From NCBI GenBank assembly GCA_023449855.1, contig JAEXHR010000218.1:1-9929 (forward strand): DNA of 9,929 nt. Reading direction: 5' to 3'. This document shows positions 1-5,744 of the stretch, piece after piece (the stretch's first letter is position 1; each line of letters begins with the position of its first letter). A program made the translations under genes and the position numbers. The notes below the pieces were generated by a model. That model was not told where the DNA came from, ran no database searches, and saw only the letters and a program-made list of their open reading frames with translations. This stretch comes from Pseudomonadota bacterium (lineage in GTDB: Bacteria; Pseudomonadota; Alphaproteobacteria; Rhizobiales; Xanthobacteraceae).

Positions 1-24
1 GCTACGCTCCTCGCAATGACGGAG
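1..24. repeat. Edge of a dispersed palindromic intergenic repeat
   Basis: The first bases, read on the minus strand, give a 'GTCATTGCGAGGAGCGTAGC' segment. I recognise this as part of a short intergenic repeat that is common in Bradyrhizobiaceae and other alphaproteobacterial genomes, where it usually continues into a partner arm. Here the element is cut by the window edge, so its full length and symmetry cannot be seen. It lies just upstream of the antiporter gene. Identification rests on recalled similarity rather than on a second copy within the window. Confidence 0.5.
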
Positions 25-79
25 ACATTGACCTCCTCCCGCATCCGCGCAAAGTAACTTCGCAACAGGTGCCGCCCGC

Positions 80-1684
80 GTGGAAGCCAAGTTTTCCATA
101 TTCCTGACCTTGATCGCCGCGCTGGCCGCCACCGCGTTGCTGGCCAAGCGGATCAATATCGCGCCGGCCATCCTGTTGCTGCTCGCCGGCATTGCGCTCG
201 CTTTCGTGCCCGGCATGCCGGCGCTCGAACTGCCGCCGGATGTGGTGCTGCTCGGCGTGCTGCCGCCGCTGATCTATTCGGCCGGCGTCGCCATGAGCTG
301 GCGCGAATTCCGCTTCAGCCTGCGGCTGATCACGCTGCTGGCCGTCGGCTGCGTGATTTTCACCGCCTGTCTCGTTGCGACCGCTACGCATTATCTTGTC
401 GGTCTGCCCTGGGGTGTCGGTTTCCTGCTCGGCGCCATCGTCGCGCCGCCGGATGTGGTTGCGCCGCTCGCGGTGGCACGCAAACTCGGCCTGCCGCGGC
501 GCTTGCTGGTGGTGCTGGAAGGCGAGGGGCTCGCCAATGATGCGACCACGCTGATCCTCTACCGCTTCGCTGTCGCCGCCATCACCACGGGCGCGTTCTC
601 GTTTCCGAAAGCGGCCGGCACCTTCGTGGCCATCCTCGCCTGCGAACTCGCTTTCGGCCTCGTCATCGGCTGGCTCAGCCTGCGCCTGCGCCACTGGGCC
701 AGGGATCCGCAGGTGGAAATCACGCTATCGTTGTTGACGCCCTATGTGGCCTATCTCATCCCCGAACACTTCGGCGGCTCCGGCGTCATCGCCACCGTCG
801 CCTGCGGTCTCTACATCTCCTGGAACGGCCCGTTGCTGATCTCGGCCGCAACGCGTCTGCAAGGCATCTTCTTCTGGGATTTGATCATCTATCTGATTGA
901 GGGCCTGCTGTTCCTGATGACCGGCTTCCAGATGCGCGCCATCGTGGAAAAGTCGAAGGCCTTTCCGCTCGGCGAGATCGTCGCAGTCACGGCGCTGGTC
1001 ATGGCGGTCATCATCGCCGCGCGCTTCATCTGGGTCTATGCGGCGATCTATGTGCCGCGGATGCTGAGCGCCGACCTGCGCACGCGCGATCCCGCGCCGA
1101 ACTGGCGCTGGACTTTCGTCGTTGCCTTCACCGGCGTGCGCGGTGCGGTGTCGCTTGCCGCCGCGCTGGCGCTGCCCTTCACGATGATGTCCGGTGAAGC
1201 GTTTCCGGCGCGCGATCTGATCCTGTTCGTGTCGTTCAACGTCATCCTGATCACGCTGGTGGGCTTCGGCCTCGGCCTGCCGCTGGTGGTGCGGGTGATG
1301 AAGATCGGCGAGATCGGCCGCCGCGAGCATGTCGCCGAGCATGAGGCCGAACTGCGTGCTCGCCGTGAGGCACTGGCGCGCGCGCTGGCCTCGCTCGATG
1401 CCATGACCGACGACCGCGAGCTATCGGATGAGGTCGTGAAGATTCTGCGGGCGCGGCATGAGAGCAGGTCCAATCAGTTGCCGGACGAGCTCGATCCGGA
1501 TGTCGATGTCTCGGCGCTTGGCACTGACCTCGTGCGCGAGCTGATCAAGGAAGAGCGCAAGTTCATCCACGCGCAACTCCGCGACGGGAAGATCACGGAT
1601 GAAAGTCGGCGCAGGATCGAGCGCGATCTCGATCTGGAGGAAGCGGGGCTGATCAATCGCGAGTATCGAAGGATGCCGCTGTAG
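80..1684 (+). CDS. CPA1-family Na+/H+ antiporter (NhaP/YjcE-like)
   Basis: This 534-residue inner-membrane protein exchanges protons for Na+ or K+ and so would serve pH and salt homeostasis. Hydrophobic segments fill residues 5-405. The family's ion-binding region is visible: APPDVVAP at 122-129 (aligning with the PTDAVA-type motif, with Asp125 kept), LEGEGLANDAT at 146-156 including Asn153-Asp154, and TGVRGAVSLAAALALP at 351-366. A charged cytoplasmic tail (about 408-534, rich in Arg and Glu) resembles the long tails of bacterial CPA1 proteins. The start is GTG at 80, with only a weak AGG at 67-69 upstream and no in-frame ATG nearby; the N-terminus matches the usual start of the family. A TTGACC at 28-33 could be a -35 box but has no good -10 partner. 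The gene stands alone on its strand, with no clear terminator after it. Cation specificity cannot be told from the sequence. Confidence 0.9.
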   Translation: MEAKFSIFLTLIAALAATALLAKRINIAPAILLLLAGIALAFVPGMPALELPPDVVLLGVLPPLIYSAGVAMSWREFRFSLRLITLLAVGCVIFTACLVATATHYLVGLPWGVGFLLGAIVAPPDVVAPLAVARKLGLPRRLLVVLEGEGLANDATTLILYRFAVAAITTGAFSFPKAAGTFVAILACELAFGLVIGWLSLRLRHWARDPQVEITLSLLTPYVAYLIPEHFGGSGVIATVACGLYISWNGPLLISAATRLQGIFFWDLIIYLIEGLLFLMTGFQMRAIVEKSKAFPLGEIVAVTALVMAVIIAARFIWVYAAIYVPRMLSADLRTRDPAPNWRWTFVVAFTGVRGAVSLAAALALPFTMMSGEAFPARDLILFVSFNVILITLVGFGLGLPLVVRVMKIGEIGRREHVAEHEAELRARREALARALASLDAMTDDRELSDEVVKILRARHESRSNQLPDELDPDVDVSALGTDLVRELIKEERKFIHAQLRDGKITDESRRRIERDLDLEEAGLINREYRRMPL

Positions 1685-1756
1685 ATGTATTTTTATTTCA
1701 TAAAAGTATAGATAGAAAAATTTGTTTATCCGGTGAGATTGAAGTAACATGCGGAA
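1685..1756 (+). promoter_or_regulatory. AT-rich leader of the toxin-antitoxin locus, with a small inverted repeat
   Basis: This gap is markedly AT-rich compared with its GC-rich surroundings. It contains a perfect inverted repeat, TTTTAT (1691-1696) and ATAAAA (1700-1705) around TTC, and a TATAGA at 1707-1712 that could act as a -10 element. Type II antitoxins usually bind palindromes in their own promoter, so the repeat is a candidate operator. The repeat could also arise by chance in AT-rich DNA, and no good -35 is evident. Confidence 0.3.
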
Positions 1757-1984
1757 ATGGGACGCGATGACAAAGAACTGACCTTGGACGAGATCGCCAC
1801 CTGGCCGGATACGGCGCAGGATGAGTCTTTGACATCATTGCAAGAGGCCGAAACGAAGTATTCCGGCGTGTATCAATTGAGCGATGAAGAGCGGGCTGCC
1901 GTGCGGGGGGGCCTCGCCGAGGCGCGTGCAGGCCAATTCGCGAGTGACGCGGAAGTTTCCGCGCTTTTTGACCGCTTTCGCTGA
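1757..1984 (+). CDS. Type II antitoxin, ParD/RelB-like (partner of a RelE/ParE toxin)
   Basis: A 75-residue acidic protein. Its C-terminal half, LSDEERAAVRGGLAEARAGQFASDAEVSALFDRFR region (residues about 41-75), is the pattern of rhizobial antitoxins that wrap around a RelE/ParE-type toxin: an amphipathic helix, a 'G-F-A-S-D-E/A-E-V' turn, then a short helix ending near Phe-Arg. The N-terminal part (LTLDEIATWPD) would carry the dimer and DNA-binding function, but I cannot name a fold from the sequence. The ATG at 1757 has a poor ribosome-binding site (GAAG at 1741-1744, 12 nt upstream). Its TGA overlaps the ATG of the toxin frame by one base (TGATG), the usual translational coupling in these pairs. 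The toxin frame is broken, so this may now be an orphan antitoxin that still represses its promoter or counters related toxins elsewhere. Confidence 0.7.
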   Translation: MGRDDKELTLDEIATWPDTAQDESLTSLQEAETKYSGVYQLSDEERAAVRGGLAEARAGQFASDAEVSALFDRFR

Positions 1985-2307
1985 TGAAGGTCAGGTGGTC
2001 ATCGACCGCCCTGATCTAACTCGAAGAGATATTCATCTATATTGCCGAGCGTAACAGACGCGCCGCCAAAGCAGTGGTCGCTCGCCTCGATCGTGTGACC
2101 GAGCGCCTTACGGATTTTCCTTTCACGGGTGTCGAAGCGGACGAAGAAGGCACTTACGCTTTGCCTCTCGTTCGCTATCCATACATGCTCTACTACAGCG
2201 TCGACATGGACCTGCGTGAAGTCAGGATTCTGCACGTTCGCCACACGGCACGAAAAAAAAGCCGGCGGCGGATGATCCGCGCGCCGGCTGATTTCGTTGT
2301 CCGTTGA
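1984..2307 (+). pseudogene. RelE/ParE-type toxin, disrupted by an in-frame stop at codon 12
   Basis: Read from the ATG at 1984, which is coupled to the antitoxin stop, the frame gives MKVRWSSTALI, then TAA at 2017-2019, then LEEIFIYIAERNRRAAKAVV and onward. It continues through VTERLTDFPFTGVEADEEGTYALPLVRYPYMLYYSV and VRILHVRHTARK. This is a full RelE/ParE-superfamily fold: a beta-1 strand, two N-terminal helices, then the FPFTG, VRYPYMLYY and ILHVRH strands. Reading frame and length are kept across the stop, so a single substitution is the simplest cause; CAA to TAA would restore 'LIQLEE'. The family acts by ribosome-dependent mRNA cleavage or gyrase inhibition, and the member type is not clear here. 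Reinitiation at GTG 2074 would make about 77 residues lacking beta-1 and most of the helical hairpin, probably inactive. The last residues after HTARK are encoded inside the ispG terminator hairpin, suggesting the original stop was lost as well. Confidence 0.75.
2253..2289 (-). terminator. Intrinsic terminator of ispG
   Basis: On the minus strand, a GC-rich hairpin is followed directly by eight T residues (the A run at 2253-2260 on plus). Bases 2260-2267 (AGCCGGCG) pair with 2282-2289, then GCGG (2268-2271) pairs with CCGC (2277-2280) across a 5-nt loop, with one bulged base at 2281. It starts 29 nt beyond the ispG stop and so fits as the terminator of the zur-eamA-ispG transcript. It lies within the 3' end of the convergent toxin frame. 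Confidence 0.85.
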
Positions 2308-2317
2308 CGTGCGAGGC

Positions 2318-3601
2318 TTACTCAGCCGCAGTCACGATCTCTGGCGTCTTGCTACCCTTGCCGTAGCGCTGGTCGATATAGTCGATCACCAGCGCCTTGA
2401 AGTCGGCCGCGATGGTCGGGCCGCGCAGGGTGCGGAATTTTTCGCCATCGACGAAGACCGGGGCGGCCGGGGTTTCGCCCGTACCTGGAAGCGAGATGCC
2501 GATATTGGCGTGCTTGGATTCGCCAGGGCCGTTCACGATGCAGCCCATGACCGCGACATTGAGGTTCTCGACGCCCGGATATTGGGTCTTCCAGGTCGGC
2601 ATTTCGATGCGGATGAAATCCTGGATCGAACGCGCCAGTTCCTGGAACGTGGTCGAGGTCGTGCGGCCGCAACCGGGGCACGCTGCGACGAGCGGCACGA
2701 AAGTGCGGAAGCCCATGGTCTGCAGCAATTCCTGCGCGACCTGCACTTCCAGCGTACGATCGCCGCCGGGCTCGGGCGTAAGCGAAATGCGGATGGTGTC
2801 GCCGATGCCCTGCTGCAGCAGGATGCCGAGCGCAGCCGAGGAAGCGACGATGCCCTTCGAGCCCATGCCGGCTTCGGTCAAGCCGAGATGGATCGCATAG
2901 TCGGAGCGCGAGGCCAGCGTCTGATAGACGGCGATGAGGTCCTGCACCGCCGACACCTTGGCGGAGAGGATCATCTTGTTCTTCGGCATGCCGAGCTCTT
3001 CGGCACGGGCCGCCGACAGCAGCGCCGACTGCACCATGGCTTCACGCGTCACCGCGCGAACGTCCTTCGGGTTCGCCGAAAGGGCATTCTCGTCCATCAG
3101 CTTGGTGAGCAGCTCCTGGTCGAGCGAGCCCCAGTTGGCGCCGATGCGGACGGCCTTGTTGTTCTTGTTCGCGATCTCGATGATGTCGGCGAACTGGCTG
3201 TCGCGCTTGCTCTTGAAGCCGACATTGCCGGGATTGATGCGGTACTTGTCCAGCGCTGCGGCGCAGGCCGGATATTCGGCAAGCAGCTTGTGGCCGATAT
3301 AATGGAAGTCACCGACCAGCGGGGTGGTGATGCCCTGCTTGTCGAGCGCTTCGCGGATATGCGGCACGGCGGCAGCAGCCTCGTCGCGATCGACGGTGAT
3401 GCGGACCATTTCCGAGCCGGCGCGCGACAGCGCTGCGACCTGCTCGATGGTGCCCTGGATGTCGGCCGTGTCGGTGTTGGTCATCGACTGCACGACGATC
3501 GGCGCGCCGCCGCCGACGGCGACATTGCCGACCATGACTTGCGTGGTGAGGTGCCGGGGCGCCGGTCCGGCGATATCCGACGGAATTTCGATCTTGTTCA
3601 T
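2318..3601 (-). CDS. ispG: 4-hydroxy-3-methylbut-2-en-1-yl diphosphate synthase (IspG/GcpE)
   Basis: IspG is the [4Fe-4S] enzyme of the MEP pathway that reductively converts 2-C-methyl-D-erythritol 2,4-cyclodiphosphate to HMBPP, using flavodoxin or ferredoxin electrons in the cytoplasm. The 427-residue protein shows the TIM-barrel start (VQSMTNTDT near 37-45), GDFHYIGH (97-104), RINPGNVG (121-128) and GANWGSL (154-160). It also shows HLGLTEAG (238-245) and the cluster region: Cys308 and Cys311 (CPGCGRTT), Cys354 and Glu361 (CIVNGPGE). All expected cluster ligands are present. I chose ATG at 3601 (MNKIEIPSD). An in-frame ATG at 3631 would add ten residues and overlap the upstream transporter stop, and neither site has a strong ribosome-binding site. 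It is probably co-transcribed with the transporter, 13 nt upstream, and ends at the hairpin at 2253-2289. MEP-pathway use of IspG makes it probably essential. Confidence 0.97.
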   Translation of the reverse strand: MNKIEIPSDIAGPAPRHLTTQVMVGNVAVGGGAPIVVQSMTNTDTADIQGTIEQVAALSRAGSEMVRITVDRDEAAAAVPHIREALDKQGITTPLVGDFHYIGHKLLAEYPACAAALDKYRINPGNVGFKSKRDSQFADIIEIANKNNKAVRIGANWGSLDQELLTKLMDENALSANPKDVRAVTREAMVQSALLSAARAEELGMPKNKMILSAKVSAVQDLIAVYQTLASRSDYAIHLGLTEAGMGSKGIVASSAALGILLQQGIGDTIRISLTPEPGGDRTLEVQVAQELLQTMGFRTFVPLVAACPGCGRTTSTTFQELARSIQDFIRIEMPTWKTQYPGVENLNVAVMGCIVNGPGESKHANIGISLPGTGETPAAPVFVDGEKFRTLRGPTIAADFKALVIDYIDQRYGKGSKTPEIVTAAE

Positions 3602-3614
3602 GGGGTCTCGAATA

Positions 3615-4565
3615 TCAGGTTTTAGTGACATTCAGCAATGCGTTAGTGGCTGCGGCCTTGGGCGGGCGGTTAACGAGAACCAGCCCGGCGATGACCAATA
3701 GCGCAGCCAATCCGAAGGCGGGTGTCAGGTGATCGTCCAGGATCAGATAGCCCGCCGCCACGCCGAATAAAGGGGTGATGAAGGTGAAAGCCGCCAATTT
3801 GCTGGCGGAATAGGTCTTGATCAGGCCGAACCACAACAAAAACGTCAGTCCGACCACCCAGAAGGCCTGAAAGGCCAGCAGCGAGATGGTCATGGTGCCG
3901 GGAACCGCAGGGATGCGCTCGCCGGCGATGAGGGCGCCGATGGCGAGGATCGGAACGGACATGCCAACCTGGTATCCCAATGCCTTTTCCGGGGCTGCGT
4001 GGATCAGCTTCGTCCGTTTCACCACCAGCGTCGTCGCGGCCCAGAGGGCGGCACCGCCGACGATAAGAAGGTCGCCGATCAGCACACTGCTCGTCACATT
4101 CGGCTGCGGTACACCAATGGCGACAGCCACTCCAGCGAAGCTGACCGCGAGGCCGGTCCATTGCACAGCACGAAGTCGTTCGCCGAGCAGTTGATAGGCG
4201 CCGAGCGCGACGAAGAACGGCATCGTATAGAGGAACACGACGGCGCGGCTCGCGGAGGTGAGTTCGAGCCCGTGATAGATCAGCAGGAATTCAACGCCGA
4301 AGATCACGCCGACGAACAGGCCCGCGCCCAGCGTGCCGTCGCGCTCGAACAGTTTCACGCCGCGAAACTTGGCGATCGCCAGGATCACCAGCAGCGCGCC
4401 GGCGGAACGAATGGCGGCCTGCGTGTAAGGCGGGATCTCGCGCAGCACCAGCTTGATGGCGATCTGGTTGAAGCCCCAGGTGAGGCACAGCATCAGTACG
4501 AGAAGAATGGCGCCGACGGTCAGCGGACGTCCGCCGGGCGGGTGGGAAACAGGCTGTGCAGACAT
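3615..4565 (-). CDS. EamA-family (DMT superfamily) transporter
   Basis: A 316-residue inner-membrane protein with about ten hydrophobic segments arranged as two EamA repeats (about 19-150 and 165-298), the usual length and layout for RhaT/EamA permeases. Recognisable pieces are LTWGFNQIAIK (28-38), the first-repeat segment SASRAVVFLYTMPFFVALGA (104-123) followed by GERLRAVQWTGLAVSFAGV, and the second-repeat segment YSASKLAAFTFITPLFGVAAGYL (252-274). Family members export metabolites or amino acids, and the substrate cannot be inferred. The ATG at 4565 has GAGG at 4573-4570 four bases upstream. It sits between zur (41-nt gap) and ispG (13-nt gap), all on the minus strand, so one transcript is likely. 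Whether Zur control reaches it is not shown by the sequence. Confidence 0.9.
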   Translation of the reverse strand: MSAQPVSHPPGGRPLTVGAILLVLMLCLTWGFNQIAIKLVLREIPPYTQAAIRSAGALLVILAIAKFRGVKLFERDGTLGAGLFVGVIFGVEFLLIYHGLELTSASRAVVFLYTMPFFVALGAYQLLGERLRAVQWTGLAVSFAGVAVAIGVPQPNVTSSVLIGDLLIVGGAALWAATTLVVKRTKLIHAAPEKALGYQVGMSVPILAIGALIAGERIPAVPGTMTISLLAFQAFWVVGLTFLLWFGLIKTYSASKLAAFTFITPLFGVAAGYLILDDHLTPAFGLAALLVIAGLVLVNRPPKAAATNALLNVTKT

Positions 4566-4606
4566 CTGGCCTCGGTCCGGCTTGCCGCCGTGTTGTTATG
4601 TGCCGC

Positions 4607-5092
4607 TCATGCCTGGCAGTGAGCGCAGGTACCTGTGATCTCGACAACAGAAAGTTTCGGAGTGAAGCCTGTCAAGCGTGCGGCGTCATTGAGGCTTTGC
4701 GCCACCTGGGCCGCCGGCACTTCGCCGACCGATCCGCATTTGTCGCAAATCAGGAACGCGACCATCGACGTGGTGCCGTGATCATGCGCGCAGGCGAGGA
4801 AGGCATTGCGGCTCTCGATGCGATGCACGAGGTCGTTGGCCATCAGGAAATCGAGGGCGCGATAGATCGTGATCGGCGCCGGGCGTGACACTGTCTTGGC
4901 CAGCTCCTCGATGATCTCATAGGCGCCCAGCGGCCGGTGGCTCGCCAGCAGCGCCTCGAACACCTGGCGGCGGATCGGGGTGAGCTTCTGGGACCGTTTG
5001 GCGCAAACCTGCTCGGCATGACGCAGCGCGTCCGCGGTGCAGCGGTCGTGGTCATGGTCCGGGGCGGGAAATGTCGGCTTTGGCGCGTTCAT
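4607..5092 (-). CDS. zur: Fur-family zinc-responsive transcriptional regulator (Zur)
   Basis: A 161-residue repressor that binds DNA when loaded with zinc and silences zinc uptake genes. It follows the E. coli Zur pattern closely: AEQVCAKRSQKLTPIRRQVFEALL (26-49) begins the winged helix, and TIYRALDFLMANDLVHRIESRNAFLAC (75-101) holds the recognition helix and the first metal ligands. The FLICDKCGSVGE segment (113-124) and CAHC near the end complete the match. Structural zinc would be held by Cys116, Cys119, Cys156 and Cys159. The sensory site would use His90, Cys101, one of His103/His105, and Glu124. The family HHH motif of Fur is absent, favouring Zur over Fur or PerR. An extended reading to 5209 exists, but its first 39 codons do not resemble the family. 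ATG 5092 with AGG at 5099-5097 is preferred. The His/Asp-rich N-terminus (PDHDHDRC, 11-18) is unusual and might bind metal. No zinc-uptake gene lies beside it here. Confidence 0.82.
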   Translation of the reverse strand: MNAPKPTFPAPDHDHDRCTADALRHAEQVCAKRSQKLTPIRRQVFEALLASHRPLGAYEIIEELAKTVSRPAPITIYRALDFLMANDLVHRIESRNAFLACAHDHGTTSMVAFLICDKCGSVGEVPAAQVAQSLNDAARLTGFTPKLSVVEITGTCAHCQA

Positions 5093-5224
5093 GATGCCTA
5101 ATGTAGTCGCTTTGCGGCTGCTCGCCCATGGCGGTCGCGCAAAGCTCCCCAAGAAGACCTTAATGCCTCTGACCCATGCGCCACGCGCATATCTGCGACA
5201 CTTTAGCACAGGGTGATCGAGAAT

Positions 5225-5253
5225 ATAAGCTAGCTTATTTTATGCGAGCTTAT
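5225..5253 (+). promoter_or_regulatory. Probable MarR operator in the zur/marR divergent region
   Basis: A perfect 14-bp palindrome, ATAAGCTAGCTTAT, occupies 5225-5238. A second copy of its right half (AGCTTAT) lies at 5247-5253, exactly 15 bp from the first, with a weaker left half before it. A possible -10 (TATAAG, 5224-5229) overlaps the palindrome, although no convincing -35 is seen. The site ends 11 nt before the marR start, whose ribosome-binding site is GGAG at 5254-5257. MarR proteins usually bind such palindromes over their own promoter, so autorepression of the marR-emrAB operon, relieved by a ligand, is the likely arrangement. The rest of the 172-bp gap between zur and marR shows no recognisable Zur box. 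Confidence 0.6.
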
Positions 5254-5264
5254 GGAGCAGATCG

Positions 5265-5744
5265 ATGTCTTCCCAGCCTGATACGGGCACCGACTTCCTG
5301 TCCGCCTTGTTCGAAACCCAGCGCATGCTGCGACAGCTGGCCGACAAGGAGGCCCGCCATCTCGGCATGACCCGTGCCCAATGGGCGGTGCTGGCCAAGG
5401 TCGAGCGCAATGAGGGACAGAAACAGACCGATCTCGCCGACGCCATGGAGATGGCGCCGATCAGCCTGACACGGCTGATCGACAGGCTGTGCGACAGCGG
5501 CCTGATCGAACGGCGCAATGACGACACCGACCGTCGCATCAAGCGGCTCTATCTCACCGAGGCCGCGCGCCCGCTGACGGCCAAGCTGGCGGTGCTTCGC
5601 GCCGACCTGATGAAGGTGGCGTTCGACGGCGTGAGCGAAGCCGACATGCACCAGTTGGTCGATCACCTCGAGACCATCAAAGACAATATCCGTGCTGCGC
5701 TGAACCCCGCGGCCACCAGGACCAAGGAACAAGCTTATGGCTGA
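5265..5744 (+). CDS. MarR-family transcriptional regulator
   Basis: A 159-residue winged-helix regulator. An N-terminal dimerisation helix (10-35) leads into TRAQWAVLAKVERNEGQKQTDLADAMEMAPISLTRLIDRLCDSGLIERR (36-84), where the second and third helices form the DNA-reading unit. The wing is NDDTDRRIKRLYLT (85-98), with the conserved Asp-x-Arg-Arg pattern. A C-terminal helix pair (100-145) closes the dimer. MarR proteins repress until they bind a small, often phenolic, ligand. The gene is first in an operon: emrA begins inside its last codons (8-nt overlap), so it very probably regulates the exporter. The palindrome just upstream is its likely target. The cognate ligand cannot be read from the sequence. 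Confidence 0.92.
   Translation: MSSQPDTGTDFLSALFETQRMLRQLADKEARHLGMTRAQWAVLAKVERNEGQKQTDLADAMEMAPISLTRLIDRLCDSGLIERRNDDTDRRIKRLYLTEAARPLTAKLAVLRADLMKVAFDGVSEADMHQLVDHLETIKDNIRAALNPAATRTKEQAYG

Noticed and set aside
2..1342. Two long minus-strand frames (2-694 and 725-1342) opposite the antiporter
   Set aside because: Both are low-complexity, charged translations with Gln/Arg/His/Asp runs, antisense to a membrane protein with intact family motifs.
1999..2244. 81-residue minus-strand frame opposite the toxin
   Set aside because: It is antisense to the RelE/ParE remnant, whose family pattern is clear on the plus strand.
2297..3625. 442-residue open frame on the plus strand opposite ispG
   Set aside because: It is the antisense of a highly conserved gene; the product is rich in Arg, Asp, His and Gly with no recognisable domain, which is typical of frames kept open by GC-rich codon use.
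3602..3631. Ten-residue longer start of ispG (MSLKPDIRDP)
   Set aside because: It overlaps the transporter stop and lacks a ribosome-binding site; family proteins start near MNKIEIPSD. It remains possible and would not change the function.
5093..5209. 39-codon N-terminal extension of zur from an upstream ATG at 5209
   Set aside because: The extension has no similarity to Fur-family N-termini and would run across the intergenic promoter region; ATG 5092 gives a normal length and has its own AGG.
5093..5224. Zur box or zinc-responsive operator upstream of zur
   Set aside because: I looked for an AT-rich Zur-type palindrome on both strands and saw none; the only clear palindrome lies next to marR.
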